Assembly: GCA_026645735.1 (NCBI GenBank)
Contig: JAPKMT010000016.1
Span: 1 to 59,188 of the forward strand
DNA from: Flexilinea sp.
GTDB taxonomy: Bacteria; Chloroflexota; Anaerolineae; Anaerolineales; Anaerolineaceae
Reading direction: 5' to 3'
Length of the DNA stretch: 59,188 nucleotides
In this document: positions 9,420 through 17,577 of the stretch, one piece after another
Layout of the letters: every line of letters starts with the position of its first letter
Position numbering within the stretch: the stretch's first letter is position 1
The notes under the pieces: model-generated
Seen by the model: only the letters and a program-made list of their open reading frames with translations
What the model was told of the DNA's origin: nothing
Database searches by the model: none
Program-made: the position numbers and the translations under genes

Positions 9420-9707
9420 CTACTCCCATCGATAATCATTTTTACCGCTGCCGCGATAAATGGCAGTTGTCACTCTGGCGCGAATCGTACAATCCAGAGA
9501 GCCTTGATCGATTGCTTTTACATTCACATTATCAATGCCATATTCCTTCAGCGTTTCGGTAATTACGAGAAGAATTTGTTTTCCATATTGATTTTTTACT
9601 TTACTCTGTAAATCAATATGTATACCCGGTAGTTCGCTTTTTTCAATTTCAATAAAAATATCTCCGGATTCCAGCGTACCTGCCAGTCCTTTTTTTAAGA
9701 AATCCAT
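9420..9707 (-). CDS. citD: Citrate lyase acyl carrier protein (gamma subunit)
   Basis: Carries the phosphoribosyl-dephospho-CoA arm that shuttles acetyl and citryl groups between CitF and CitE. I place the start at MDFLKKGLAGTLESGD, behind a strong ribosome binding site (CAGGAGG on the minus strand, 9714-9720), giving 95 residues, the usual CitD length. Ser14 in TLESGD is at the position known to carry the prosthetic group. The upstream 36 residues of the longer open frame have no family similarity. It is the first gene of the operon, and the interrupted palindrome at 9858-9905 lies about 150 bases upstream. Confidence 0.95.
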   Translation of the reverse strand: MDFLKKGLAGTLESGDIFIEIEKSELPGIHIDLQSKVKNQYGKQILLVITETLKEYGIDNVNVKAIDQGSLDCTIRARVTTAIYRGSGKNDYRWE

Positions 9708-9857
9708 GAATTTCCTCCTGGATAAATAACTGCGTTCAAATTGAAAGAGATGAGATTTATTTTCGTATTTAAACCAAAAAACAGGAATTTTTGGATTGAT
9801 TCGTTTGTGAATCACGAATTTGATGTTTTTACCAGCTTTTTGCCCAAATCGAAAAAG

Positions 9858-9905
9858 TTATTGATCATTTATTTATCTTGAAATGCAAAAACAAATGATC
9901 AATAA
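9858..9905. promoter_or_regulatory. Candidate operator of the citrate lyase operon
   Basis: TTATTGATCATTT at 9858-9870 is a perfect inverted copy of AAATGATCAATAA at 9893-9905, with 22 bases between. Each arm itself contains the palindrome TGATCA, so the element can be read as two operator half-sites about three helical turns apart. It is the only strong symmetry in the region between bcp and citD. Two-site binding by a repressor or activator, perhaps citrate-responsive, is inferred. No regulator gene is adjacent. Confidence 0.5.
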
Positions 9906-9961
9906 ATATTTCTTCAACAGTAAAAAATTCTAATGGTGTATCGAATTCTGAGGAAACCTTT

Positions 9962-10417
9962 TTAACCCAGAAAATCTAAAATTTCCTGTGCATTTGTATC
10001 AGGTTTGGCATTTGGGAAAACTTTAATGATTTTTCCGTTTTCATCGACAACATACGTCGTTCTGACCACACCCATATAAGTATTTCCAAATTGTGATTTT
10101 TCCTGCCAGACATCGTAAGCTTTTATAGCAAACAGTTCAGGGTCTGCCAGGAGATAAAATGGCAGATTATATTTTTCAGCAAATTTTACATGGGACTCAA
10201 TACTATCTTTGCTGATTCCAATCACTTCAACATCTTTCTTCTTAAAGCCATCATATGCATTACGAAATGCACAGGCTTCCCGTATACATCCCGGAGTATC
10301 ATCTTTTGGGTAAAAATATACGACTACTTTTTTCCCTCGAAAATCAGATAAAGATACAAGTTTCCCCTCTTTGTCAAGCAATTTGAAATCAGGTGCAGCC
10401 ATTCCATTTTCTAACAT
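9962..10417 (-). CDS. bcp: Thioredoxin-dependent thiol peroxidase (bacterioferritin comigratory protein type)
   Basis: A 151-residue atypical 2-Cys peroxiredoxin that reduces hydrogen peroxide and organic hydroperoxides in the cytoplasm. The active-site block YPKDDTPGCIREACAFRN carries the peroxidatic cysteine and, five residues on, the likely resolving cysteine, the classic BCP/PrxQ arrangement. The N-terminal GMAAPDFKLLDKEGKLVSLSD is also typical. It lies upstream of citD on the same strand, separated by about 250 bases with a candidate operator, so it is probably a separate transcription unit. Complete. Confidence 0.95.
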   Translation of the reverse strand: MLENGMAAPDFKLLDKEGKLVSLSDFRGKKVVVYFYPKDDTPGCIREACAFRNAYDGFKKKDVEVIGISKDSIESHVKFAEKYNLPFYLLADPELFAIKAYDVWQEKSQFGNTYMGVVRTTYVVDENGKIIKVFPNAKPDTNAQEILDFLG

Positions 10418-10549
10418 TTTGATATCTCCTTTCTAAAAATAATGTATCATAGATCTATTAAATTGCATACGGTATCATTTAGCATATCCATCCATTGGAT
10501 TTCTGTGACAAATTCGCCCTGCCATGTCACAAACCAAAGGTTGCTATCC

Positions 10550-10578
10550 TTGACTTCCTTCAAGAAAACAGCTAAAAT
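10550..10578 (+). promoter_or_regulatory. Sigma70-type promoter of rplY
   Basis: TTGACT at 10550-10555 and TAAAAT at 10573-10578 are separated by exactly 17 bases, close to consensus. They lie about 82 bases before the L25 start, leaving a leader of roughly 75 bases. Confidence 0.65.
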
Positions 10579-10611
10579 CACTGAGCTTAATCAGCAAAAA
10601 TCTCTTTAAAA

Positions 10612-10648
10612 GAGCGAAGGTAATGGTTGTATACCGTGAGAGGCGCTC
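10612..10648 (+). promoter_or_regulatory. Possible structured leader of the L25 mRNA
   Basis: GAGCG at 10612-10616 can pair with CGCTC at 10644-10648, enclosing GGTA (10619-10622) opposite TACC (10632-10635). The structure ends just before the ribosome binding site AAGGAAG of rplY. L25 binds 5S rRNA, so autoregulation through a leader is conceivable, but I see no proven match and the stems are short. Confidence 0.3.
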
Positions 10649-10660
10649 GAAGGAAGAATT

Positions 10661-11299
10661 ATGGAAAAAGTAGTTATCAAAGCAGTAAAACGTGGTGTTA
10701 TTGGTAAAAAAGTCGGTGTTCTGCGCCGCGAGGGAAAAATTCCCGGTGTCGTCTATGGTCATCATATCGAACCAATCGCAATTCTGATGGACCGACGTGA
10801 GGTTACACGTGCAGTCTCCGGACTGACTTCCTCCAGTATCGTAACAATTGACGTCGAAGGTGAAAAACATTCCGCATTAATTCGGGAAAAACAACGCAAT
10901 TATTTGCGTGATGAATTAATTCACATCGATTTTCAAGCCGTTTCTATGAAAGAGAAGATTCGATCTAAGATTGAAGTGGTTTTATCAGGAACTGCTCCTG
11001 CTGTGAAAAATTTCAATGGTATCGTATTTCATGAAAAAGAATTCATTGAAGTCGAAGCGCTGCCAAATGATTTACCGGAAAGATTCATTGTCGACATTAA
11101 TAATCTTGAAAAAATTGGTGATCAGATACGCGTAAGCGATATGACATTTTCAGATAAAATCACCGTTTTTGACGACAGCAATGATACCGTCGTTACAATT
11201 ACAGGTGTAGCAAGCGAACTTACCGAAGAAGAAACAACCTCAGAGTCTTCAGAGCCTGAAGTCGTTGAGAAAGGCAAGAAAGAAGCAGCTGAAGATTAA
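10661..11299 (+). CDS. rplY: Ribosomal protein bL25, long TL5/CTC form
   Basis: Binds 5S rRNA in the 50S subunit. The 212-residue length is that of the two-domain TL5/CTC form, not the short E. coli L25. The N-terminal domain contains GVIGKKVGVLRREGKIPGVVYG (5S binding; only part needs quoting: REGKIPGVVYG) and LIHIDFQAVSMKEKI. The C-terminal beta domain carries the EFIEVEALPNDLPERF block, and the tail is rich in Glu/Ser/Lys. The ribosome binding site AAGGAAG is well placed. It is monocistronic, with its own promoter upstream and a strong hairpin terminator downstream. Confidence 0.95.
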   Translation: MEKVVIKAVKRGVIGKKVGVLRREGKIPGVVYGHHIEPIAILMDRREVTRAVSGLTSSSIVTIDVEGEKHSALIREKQRNYLRDELIHIDFQAVSMKEKIRSKIEVVLSGTAPAVKNFNGIVFHEKEFIEVEALPNDLPERFIVDINNLEKIGDQIRVSDMTFSDKITVFDDSNDTVVTITGVASELTEEETTSESSEPEVVEKGKKEAAED

Positions 11300-11318
11300 T
11301 CCCTATTTGCAGCAATTA

Positions 11319-11356
11319 AAAAGACAGCTAAGAGAATTTAGCTGTCTTTTATTTTT
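11319..11356. terminator. Bidirectional terminator between rplY and trmI
   Basis: AAAAGACAGCTAA at 11319-11331 pairs with TTAGCTGTCTTTT at 11338-11350. T tracts follow on both strands. It separates convergent genes. Confidence 0.85.
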
Positions 11357-11403
11357 ATAAAAACACGCGATTATAGATCTTTTATTCCAACTGATATTGC
11401 TGA

Positions 11404-12246
11404 TTAAATTGCCTGATCAGAAGAATCAGTTCCACAAATATCAAAATTCTCTGTCGGAAAGGAAGAAGCTTTTTTTTGAATCATTCTGGAAAAAATTAAA
11501 AATCCGGTGTGGCCTACCATCCGGTCAACTGGACGAAATCGATCCGCATCCGTCTGGTAATACCGAATGAGAATTTCACATACTTCAACAAATGCAAAAG
11601 ATTCTCTTTTAAAAGCTTCAAGCAATAATGTTACCTGGTTCATCGTCGGTAAAATGCTACCAAAGAAACCACCCGGTTTTAGAGATTTTCTTACCTGAGA
11701 CAAATAATCATAAGCGTTAGGCAAATCCAAAAAAATCGCATCGACATTTTCTTCATCGAAACCATTTACAATATCCCGTATTTTAAAGATCACTCTTGAA
11801 TCTAATCCGACATACTGCAAATTCTCTTTTGCAATTTTTTGCATTTCGGGACGAGCTTCATATGAAAAAACCTTACCTTCGTCACCCACCGCATTTGCCA
11901 ACGCGATGGTCAAAGCTCCTGAGCCTGTGCCTGCTTCAACGACATGTTTTCCTGCTCCGATTGCCAAGTTTAGCAGCAAAAATCCAATATCTTTGGGATA
12001 AAGAATCTGAGTATTTCGGGGCACATTCTTGATTAAATCCGAAAGAGCAGGTTGAAGAATAAAAAAGATATTGCCATTGTGGCTTTTTCCAACGCTGCCC
12101 CAGGGTTTCCCGATCAAATCATCCATTTTCATTAATCCGATATGTGATTGAATTATTTCGCCGGTTCTTACGCGTATAATCTGATGAAAATGTTTTGATC
12201 CGATCAATTCAACAAGATCGCCCTCTTGTATTTCGTTTTTATCCAT
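11404..12246 (-). CDS. trmI: tRNA (adenine-N1)-methyltransferase, TrmI family
   Basis: SAM-dependent enzyme methylating N1 of adenine 58 (and sometimes 57) in the T-loop of tRNAs. The 280-residue protein has an N-terminal small beta domain (about 1-75) and the LYPKDIGFLLLNLAIGAGKHVVEAGTGSG region, here quoted as VVEAGTGSGALTIALA, which is SAM-binding motif I of the GCD14/TrmI family. A later FLDLPNAYDYL corresponds to motif IV. A ribosome binding site AGGAT precedes the ATG. The C-terminal tail after residue about 255 is not conserved. Exact base specificity is inferred from family. Confidence 0.9.
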   Translation of the reverse strand: MDKNEIQEGDLVELIGSKHFHQIIRVRTGEIIQSHIGLMKMDDLIGKPWGSVGKSHNGNIFFILQPALSDLIKNVPRNTQILYPKDIGFLLLNLAIGAGKHVVEAGTGSGALTIALANAVGDEGKVFSYEARPEMQKIAKENLQYVGLDSRVIFKIRDIVNGFDEENVDAIFLDLPNAYDYLSQVRKSLKPGGFFGSILPTMNQVTLLLEAFKRESFAFVEVCEILIRYYQTDADRFRPVDRMVGHTGFLIFSRMIQKKASSFPTENFDICGTDSSDQAI

Positions 12247-12375
12247 GATATCCTGTCTGTTTCATAAATTTGTCTGTTGATAAATTTCGTTATAAATAAA
12301 AAGTAATTTATTTCAAAATTCTCCAGGTACTTATGATAGCATATTCTAATCATTCAGTCTCAATAGGAGTTTATT

Positions 12376-13212
12376 ATGAAGAAGAAGTATTCCGTGTTGT
12401 TTGCAATTATTGCACTTATCGTATTATCCATTAGCAGCGTTGCCAATGCTTCTGTTAAACCCCTGACAGAAGATGAGTTAGCTGTCGGATTGGAATGTAA
12501 CTACACACCGTTTAATTGGACCCAGTTAGAGGATTCCAATGGCGCTGTAGCAATTAAAGGTGGCGGCGGCTTCTGCGGTGGTTACGATGTGGAAATCGCT
12601 AAGAAAATTGCAGATGGACTGGGTCGAAAACTGGTCATCGTTAAAATCGAATGGGATGGCCTAATTCCTGCGGTCAATGCAGAAAAAATCGATGCTGTCA
12701 TCGCGGGTATGTCACCAACCGAAGAAAGAAAAATCAGTGTTGATTTTTCTGATCCATACTATGAAAGTGACCTGGTTATCGTTGTCAAAGCGGACAGCGC
12801 ATACGCAAAAGCAACCAGCATTCAGGATTTCAAAGATGCAAAAATCACTGCACAGCTTAATACCTTCCACTATACAGTCATCGATCAGATCGAAGGTGTC
12901 AAGAAACAAACAGCGATGGAATCCTTCCCTGCAATGATCGTTGCGCTCTCTTCCGGAAAAATCGACGGATACATATCGGAACGCCCTGGTGCAGTATCAG
13001 CAATGGCATCCAATCCTGAATTTACCTTTGTATCTTTTGAAGAAGGAAAAGGTTTTGTTGCATCACCGGAAGATGTCGCAGTTGCAGTTGCAATGAAAAA
13101 AGGAAATCCGAATATACCGGCAATTAACGAAATCCTTGGAAAGATTACCAAAGAGGACAGACAGGCAATCATGGACAATGCCGTCAAGACACAGCCAGTC
13201 GTCGGGGAATAA
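12376..13212 (+). CDS. Polar amino acid ABC transporter, substrate-binding protein
   Basis: A 278-residue exported type II periplasmic-binding-like protein. Residues 1-25 form a signal peptide ending SVANA-S, with no lipobox cysteine, so it would be released or held by other means. The core shows CNYTPFNW, GGYDVEIAKKIADGL, DGLIPAVNAEKIDAVIAGMS and ERKISVDFSDPYYESD, typical of the His/Lys/Arg/Gln binding family. The specific amino acid cannot be told. It is followed by a terminator-like hairpin and then the permease and ATPase genes, an arrangement that lets the binding protein be made in excess. The ribosome binding site AGGAG is at 12365-12369. Confidence 0.92.
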   Translation: MKKKYSVLFAIIALIVLSISSVANASVKPLTEDELAVGLECNYTPFNWTQLEDSNGAVAIKGGGGFCGGYDVEIAKKIADGLGRKLVIVKIEWDGLIPAVNAEKIDAVIAGMSPTEERKISVDFSDPYYESDLVIVVKADSAYAKATSIQDFKDAKITAQLNTFHYTVIDQIEGVKKQTAMESFPAMIVALSSGKIDGYISERPGAVSAMASNPEFTFVSFEEGKGFVASPEDVAVAVAMKKGNPNIPAINEILGKITKEDRQAIMDNAVKTQPVVGE

Positions 13213-13264
13213 ATATATTCCAATTGGATTCTGAAATCGGAATCCATACTATTTCATAAGAATC

Positions 13265-13309
13265 AACAGCCCGAAAACCTTCCTGTTTTTTTTCGGGCTG
13301 TTCTTTTTT
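13265..13309 (+). terminator. Hairpin between binding-protein and permease genes
   Basis: AACAGCCCGAAAA at 13265-13277 pairs with TTTTCGGGCTGTT ending at 13302, followed by TTCTTTTTT. As an intra-operon terminator it probably lets only part of transcription reach the permease and ATPase genes. Confidence 0.85.
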
Positions 13310-13348
13310 GGTCTACAATAGTAGAAATTATGAATTAGAGGAGAGACA

Positions 13349-14119
13349 ATGCCAACTTCATTTTTTGAATGGGTCGTTTTTTTTATCAATAAATACGGCC
13401 TGTTCTTTATTCAGGGAGCAGGTACAACTTTATTTATTGCATCCATCGGTACCATAGCAGGTTTTGCAATCGGTTTAGCAGTTGCAGTCGTCCGTACCAT
13501 CCCTGTTGAAGAAAATGATTCTCTTGCAAGAAAATTTTTTTATAAATTTGTCCGATTCATTTTTGTCGCTTATATCGAAATATTCCGCGGAACACCCATG
13601 ATTGTGCAGGCAATGGTGATTTACTATGGCTCTGCCGAATTGTGGGGATTGGACATGTCTCCCATGATCGCAGCTTTGTTTATCGTATCCGTCAACACGG
13701 GTGCATACATGGCTGAAATTTCTCGAGGCGGCATCATTTCAATTGACAGGGGTCAATATGAAGCTGCACAATCCATTGGAATGACGCATTCACAAACGAT
13801 GCTGAATATCATCTTGCCGCAGGCTATACGCAACATTTTACCTTCGATCGGAAACGAATTTGTTGTGAATATTAAAGATACTTCTGTATTAAACGTGATT
13901 TCAGTTACAGAACTTTTCTTTATGTCAAAATCTGCGGCAGGGACTTACATGCGCTATTTCGAAGTATTTTTCATCACCTGTCTAATCTATTTTGTTCTGA
14001 CATTCTCAGTGACCAGGTTGCTGCTTTTAGTGGAGAAAAAATTAGAAGGTCCGGATTCTTTTGTCATTCATGGATCGCAAACCGTACCACAAGCTGTAAT
14101 CAAAGGAGGCAGGGAATGA
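13349..14119 (+). CDS. Polar amino acid ABC transporter, permease
   Basis: A 256-residue inner-membrane permease of the HisM/GlnP type, with about five membrane-spanning segments. The EAA cytoplasmic loop that docks with the ATPase is visible as [23 protein letters not shown] followed by [13 protein letters not shown] (shortened here). [13 protein letters not shown] in the N-terminal half is a family hallmark. The ribosome binding site GAGGAGAG precedes the ATG. The gene overlaps the ATPase gene by four bases, so the two are translated together. Confidence 0.93.
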   Translation: MPTSFFEWVVFFINKYGLFFIQGAGTTLFIASIGTIAGFAIGLAVAVVRTIPVEENDSLARKFFYKFVRFIFVAYIEIFRGTPMIVQAMVIYYGSAELWGLDMSPMIAALFIVSVNTGAYMAEISRGGIISIDRGQYEAAQSIGMTHSQTMLNIILPQAIRNILPSIGNEFVVNIKDTSVLNVISVTELFFMSKSAAGTYMRYFEVFFITCLIYFVLTFSVTRLLLLVEKKLEGPDSFVIHGSQTVPQAVIKGGRE

Positions 14120-14859
14120 GCAACCCAGTTTTAACCATTTCGCACCTAAAGAAAACTTTTGGAGATAATGTCGTTCTCAAAGACATAGATTTTTTTGCCA
14201 ATGAAAAAGATGTTGTAAGTATTATCGGAGCTTCCGGATCAGGTAAATCGACCCTGTTAAGATGTATCAATCAGCTTGAAAAACCGACCTCAGGAGATAT
14301 TTTCTTCCATGATAAGAACATTCAGGAAGCCGGATTTTCTCTTTCGAGTTACCGGGCAAAAGTAGGTATGGTTTTCCAAAGTTTCAATTTATTTAACAAT
14401 TTATCAGTATTACAAAACTGTGTCGTTGGACAAATTAAAGTATTGGGCAGGAACCGGAAAGAAGCTGAGCAAAGAGCACTGGATATTCTCAGTAAAGTTG
14501 GAATGGACCAATATATCAGTGCAAAACCACGTCAAATTTCTGGTGGTCAGAAACAACGTGTTGCCATCGCCCGAGCACTTGCCATGGATCCTGAAGTATT
14601 ATTATTTGATGAACCCACCAGTGCACTGGATCCTGAAATGGTTGGAGAAGTATTAAATGTCATGACCAGTCTTGCAAAAACCGGTTTAACGATGCTTGTG
14701 GTTACGCACGAAATGGATTTTGCAAGAGATGTATCCAACCGAATTATATTCATGGATGCAGGGGTTATACTTGAGGATTCGACACCGGAAGAAATATTGA
14801 ATCACCCCAAAAATGAACGTACCCGTATGTTCCTGAATCGTTCCATCAAAAATAAATAA
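14116..14859 (+). CDS. Polar amino acid ABC transporter, ATP-binding protein
   Basis: A 247-residue ATPase of the GlnQ/HisP family that powers the permease next to it. Walker [10 protein letters not shown] is at residues about 37-45, followed by the Q-loop MVFQSFNLF, the signature [16 protein letters not shown], Walker [20 protein letters not shown] and the switch histidine VVTHEMDFA. All functional residues are intact. Translation starts at an ATGA overlap with the permease gene, behind a GGAGG ribosome binding site. Confidence 0.95.
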   Translation: MSNPVLTISHLKKTFGDNVVLKDIDFFANEKDVVSIIGASGSGKSTLLRCINQLEKPTSGDIFFHDKNIQEAGFSLSSYRAKVGMVFQSFNLFNNLSVLQNCVVGQIKVLGRNRKEAEQRALDILSKVGMDQYISAKPRQISGGQKQRVAIARALAMDPEVLLFDEPTSALDPEMVGEVLNVMTSLAKTGLTMLVVTHEMDFARDVSNRIIFMDAGVILEDSTPEEILNHPKNERTRMFLNRSIKNK

Positions 14860-14954
14860 ATCAATTGGAAACGGATTAGAAAATACGGAAACTCCCAAAA
14901 ATAATTGTTAAATATCGAATTACAAATCAGGAGTTTCAAGGAATAATTTGTTAA

Positions 14955-16865
14955 GTGTCTACAATGCCGATGGAAAAAATAAAAAGAAATAACATAATCA
15001 GTATTATGATTTTTTGTCTGATTTCTGTTTTTTCAACCATTCTGTTGCTATTTGTTCCAATTCCCAGACAAATTGGATTGATTTTTCGTAATACTTTATA
15101 CATCCTGCCAGTAGTATTTTTGTTTCCATTCTTAAGTACGTATATAAAAAATCAAGTTATTCGATCAATCCTTTTTGGAATTCTTTTCTTGTTTTTCTTA
15201 TTTCCCCTCTCAGGATTATGGAATTCTGGATTATCCGGGCAATATACATTGGGCGGTGTGATACCCTGGTCGGATGCTTTTACTTTGCATATGAACACGT
15301 TGCGATTTCTGTATGGCCAATTTATGGGACAGTCAACTGCTCTACGGCCGATTTCTCCAGTGTTTTATGCTTCTATCCTGAAGATATCGGATAATAATTT
15401 CATTCTGCTTTCAGTAATAACCACAATTTTGTGTTCCATTACCGTTTTGTTGTCCACGAATCTTATTGGGAAAAAAATTGGTCCAGTAGCAGCTGCTTTT
15501 TTCTACACGAATGCTTTTTTCTACATTCGCTGGCATGAAGGTGAATTCATGACAGAGATATATGGATTCTTTACCGGGATGCTTGCATGCTATTTCCTGA
15601 TATCAGGAATCACACGTAAAAAAAACTGGGAAACAATTTTTGGATTAACTCTTTTTTCTCTGGCTCTTAATGCCAGACCTGGTCCGATGTTCGTACTCAT
15701 ATTTGCCGGTCTTTGGATAATTCTGAAAGAATTATCTGGCCAGAAAAAAAGGCTTTTGTTCAGCATTGCTGCACTTATCGGTATCATTTCAGGTTTCGCA
15801 ATCAATCGCTGGAACACATCCAAAGTATACATGACAGCCAATGTTCCCAATCGTCAAATTGCTGAAATTGTGTATGCATTATGCCTTGGTGGTCATTCAT
15901 GGGATTATGTTTTAACGATGCCTGAAATTCTGGCATTAAACCATTCAGAAAACGTGTATCGTGACTTATTTCGTATGTGTTCTCAGGTTTTGAAAGAGAA
16001 TCCTGAAAACATGGTACTCGCTGCAAAAAACATTACGGAATCATTATTGTTCGATGAAGAAAAGGGAGCATTCTCGTATTTTAACGGAGGAGATTCATTT
16101 CAGAATGCAGTTGTGCGATTTGGTCTTGGAGTATTCTGGCTTTCAGGATTCATATATCTTATAAAAAAACACAAGATGAATGAATACTCATTTTTACTGT
16201 TTTGTGTTTTTGGAATGATTCTATCGCAAAGCTTAGGGTTGGTTTTGACAACCAACCGTCTTCGGTTCCATGCTGCTACAATATGGATTCCGGGAATTGT
16301 TATTGGTCTTTTTCCACAATTTATTTTTTCGAAAATTTCTCATCGATGGATTCATGAAACGCAACCAGACCCAGAGATCCCATTCTTAACAAAATCAGGG
16401 GCAATTTTCGGATTATTTCTGATTCTGAATGCATTAATTTCTCCATTGCTGCTGCATCGTTTCCCCGAACAGATTCCGGTACCGAAAACAAATCCTTGTC
16501 CTGCAGGCACGGAGCTGTTATTTACTAAAATTGATTTGGGCAGTTATTTTTACATGGAAAACACCGAAAATCTGGGAAAAATTCATTATCCATATTTTCG
16601 ACTTCCTTTTGTGCGACAGCATTTTCATGATACCGCTTCTGTGGAGATGTTTGATTTTACTGACTTAATTGATGAACCCACAGCAATTATTCGGGGAATC
16701 GATTTAGGGAACTGGGTAGATTCACTCATTTTTGCGCCTCTCGACATTGTCAGGGAGAGAACCGGTTATGTTCAGTTTTGCGGAAATTATTTGAATCCCC
16801 CGATACTCAGAAATGATCGTTTTTTTGTTCCCACTGAAGCATTTTTCTTAATTAATGAAAAATAA
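14955..16865 (+). CDS. Large polytopic membrane protein, possibly GT-C-type glycosyltransferase
   Basis: Not recognised with certainty. The 636-residue protein has roughly ten or more hydrophobic segments up to about residue 500 and a non-membrane C-terminal part with several aromatic-rich stretches. The layout, with loops such as LNARPGPMFVL and WHEGEFMTEIYG between membrane helices, recalls lipid-linked-sugar glycosyltransferases of the GT-C fold, but no diagnostic motif is clear. The longest frame starts at GTG 14955; ATG at 14964 or 14970 is equally possible. AAGGA at about 14938-14942 is the only ribosome-binding candidate. It lies alone between the transporter and a histidine phosphatase gene. 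Confidence 0.7.
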   Translation: MSTMPMEKIKRNNIISIMIFCLISVFSTILLLFVPIPRQIGLIFRNTLYILPVVFLFPFLSTYIKNQVIRSILFGILFLFFLFPLSGLWNSGLSGQYTLGGVIPWSDAFTLHMNTLRFLYGQFMGQSTALRPISPVFYASILKISDNNFILLSVITTILCSITVLLSTNLIGKKIGPVAAAFFYTNAFFYIRWHEGEFMTEIYGFFTGMLACYFLISGITRKKNWETIFGLTLFSLALNARPGPMFVLIFAGLWIILKELSGQKKRLLFSIAALIGIISGFAINRWNTSKVYMTANVPNRQIAEIVYALCLGGHSWDYVLTMPEILALNHSENVYRDLFRMCSQVLKENPENMVLAAKNITESLLFDEEKGAFSYFNGGDSFQNAVVRFGLGVFWLSGFIYLIKKHKMNEYSFLLFCVFGMILSQSLGLVLTTNRLRFHAATIWIPGIVIGLFPQFIFSKISHRWIHETQPDPEIPFLTKSGAIFGLFLILNALISPLLLHRFPEQIPVPKTNPCPAGTELLFTKIDLGSYFYMENTENLGKIHYPYFRLPFVRQHFHDTASVEMFDFTDLIDEPTAIIRGIDLGNWVDSLIFAPLDIVRERTGYVQFCGNYLNPPILRNDRFFVPTEAFFLINEK

Positions 16866-16898
16866 TTAATAATTATTGATAACAGATGAGGATAAATT

Positions 16899-17477
16899 AT
16901 GACTAAATATATATTGCTCAGACATGGACAAACAGATTGGAATGTACAACGGCTATATCAGGGACAGACAGACATACCTCTCAATGAAAACGGAATCAGC
17001 CAGGCAGAGGCCGCTGCATTGTTCTTGAAAGATACTCCCTTTGACATTGTATATAGCAGTGATTTAATACGCGCGGTTGTTACAGCCCAAATTGCAGTCT
17101 CATTGCATGAGCCGGTTCCGATCATCTATGACACCCGAATTCGTGAAAGACATTTTGGTTCATTTGAAGGGACGAATTATCAGCGAGATCTCATGAATCC
17201 TGGGATTCTTGAATCCATGGATCAAAATCCATTAACATATCGCTTTCCTGGTGGAGAATCCTTAACTGATTTAGAGATCAGAGCCCGTGCGGTTTTTTCG
17301 GGAATCGAAAACAAGCACCCGGACGAGACTGTTTTACTCGTTTCGCATGGATCTTTCCTTACAATTTTTGCTTGTATTCTTACAGGTGAACCACTTGAAA
17401 ACCGCAAGCGTTTTATTTTTCGAAATGCAGAACCTGTCTTTCTGGAACAGCTTTTAGAGCAGAGCAAAAATGAATAA
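16899..17477 (+). CDS. Histidine phosphatase family protein (phosphoglycerate mutase-like)
   Basis: A 192-residue member of the 2H histidine phosphatase superfamily. The phosphohistidine motif LLRHGQTDWN is near residue 6, the second arginine/glutamate block RIRERHFGSFEGTNY near 80, and the second histidine in LLVSHGSFLTIF near 147. Members act as broad-specificity phosphatases, cobalamin ribazole phosphatase or phosphoglycerate mutases. The sequence alone does not separate these, and no cobalamin genes are nearby. A GAGGAT ribosome binding site precedes the ATG, and it follows the membrane protein gene by 33 bases. Confidence 0.88.
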   Translation: MTKYILLRHGQTDWNVQRLYQGQTDIPLNENGISQAEAAALFLKDTPFDIVYSSDLIRAVVTAQIAVSLHEPVPIIYDTRIRERHFGSFEGTNYQRDLMNPGILESMDQNPLTYRFPGGESLTDLEIRARAVFSGIENKHPDETVLLVSHGSFLTIFACILTGEPLENRKRFIFRNAEPVFLEQLLEQSKNE

Positions 17478-17577
17478 TCCTGCGTCATCTTTGGTAGATG
17501 AATAAATTTTTCACCATAAAATCGAAAATTAATTATATAATAATGAGAATAATTCGACCAAAAGGATGTATCACTGA

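Noticed and set aside
13210..13348. Riboswitch before the amino acid permease gene
   Set aside because: Only the intercistronic terminator-like hairpin is visible, with no conserved aptamer elements.
14887..14937. GAAACTCC/GGAGTTTC inverted repeat before the membrane protein gene
   Set aside because: Eight-bp arms with a 34-base loop and no T tract; could fold but too weak to call a terminator or riboswitch.
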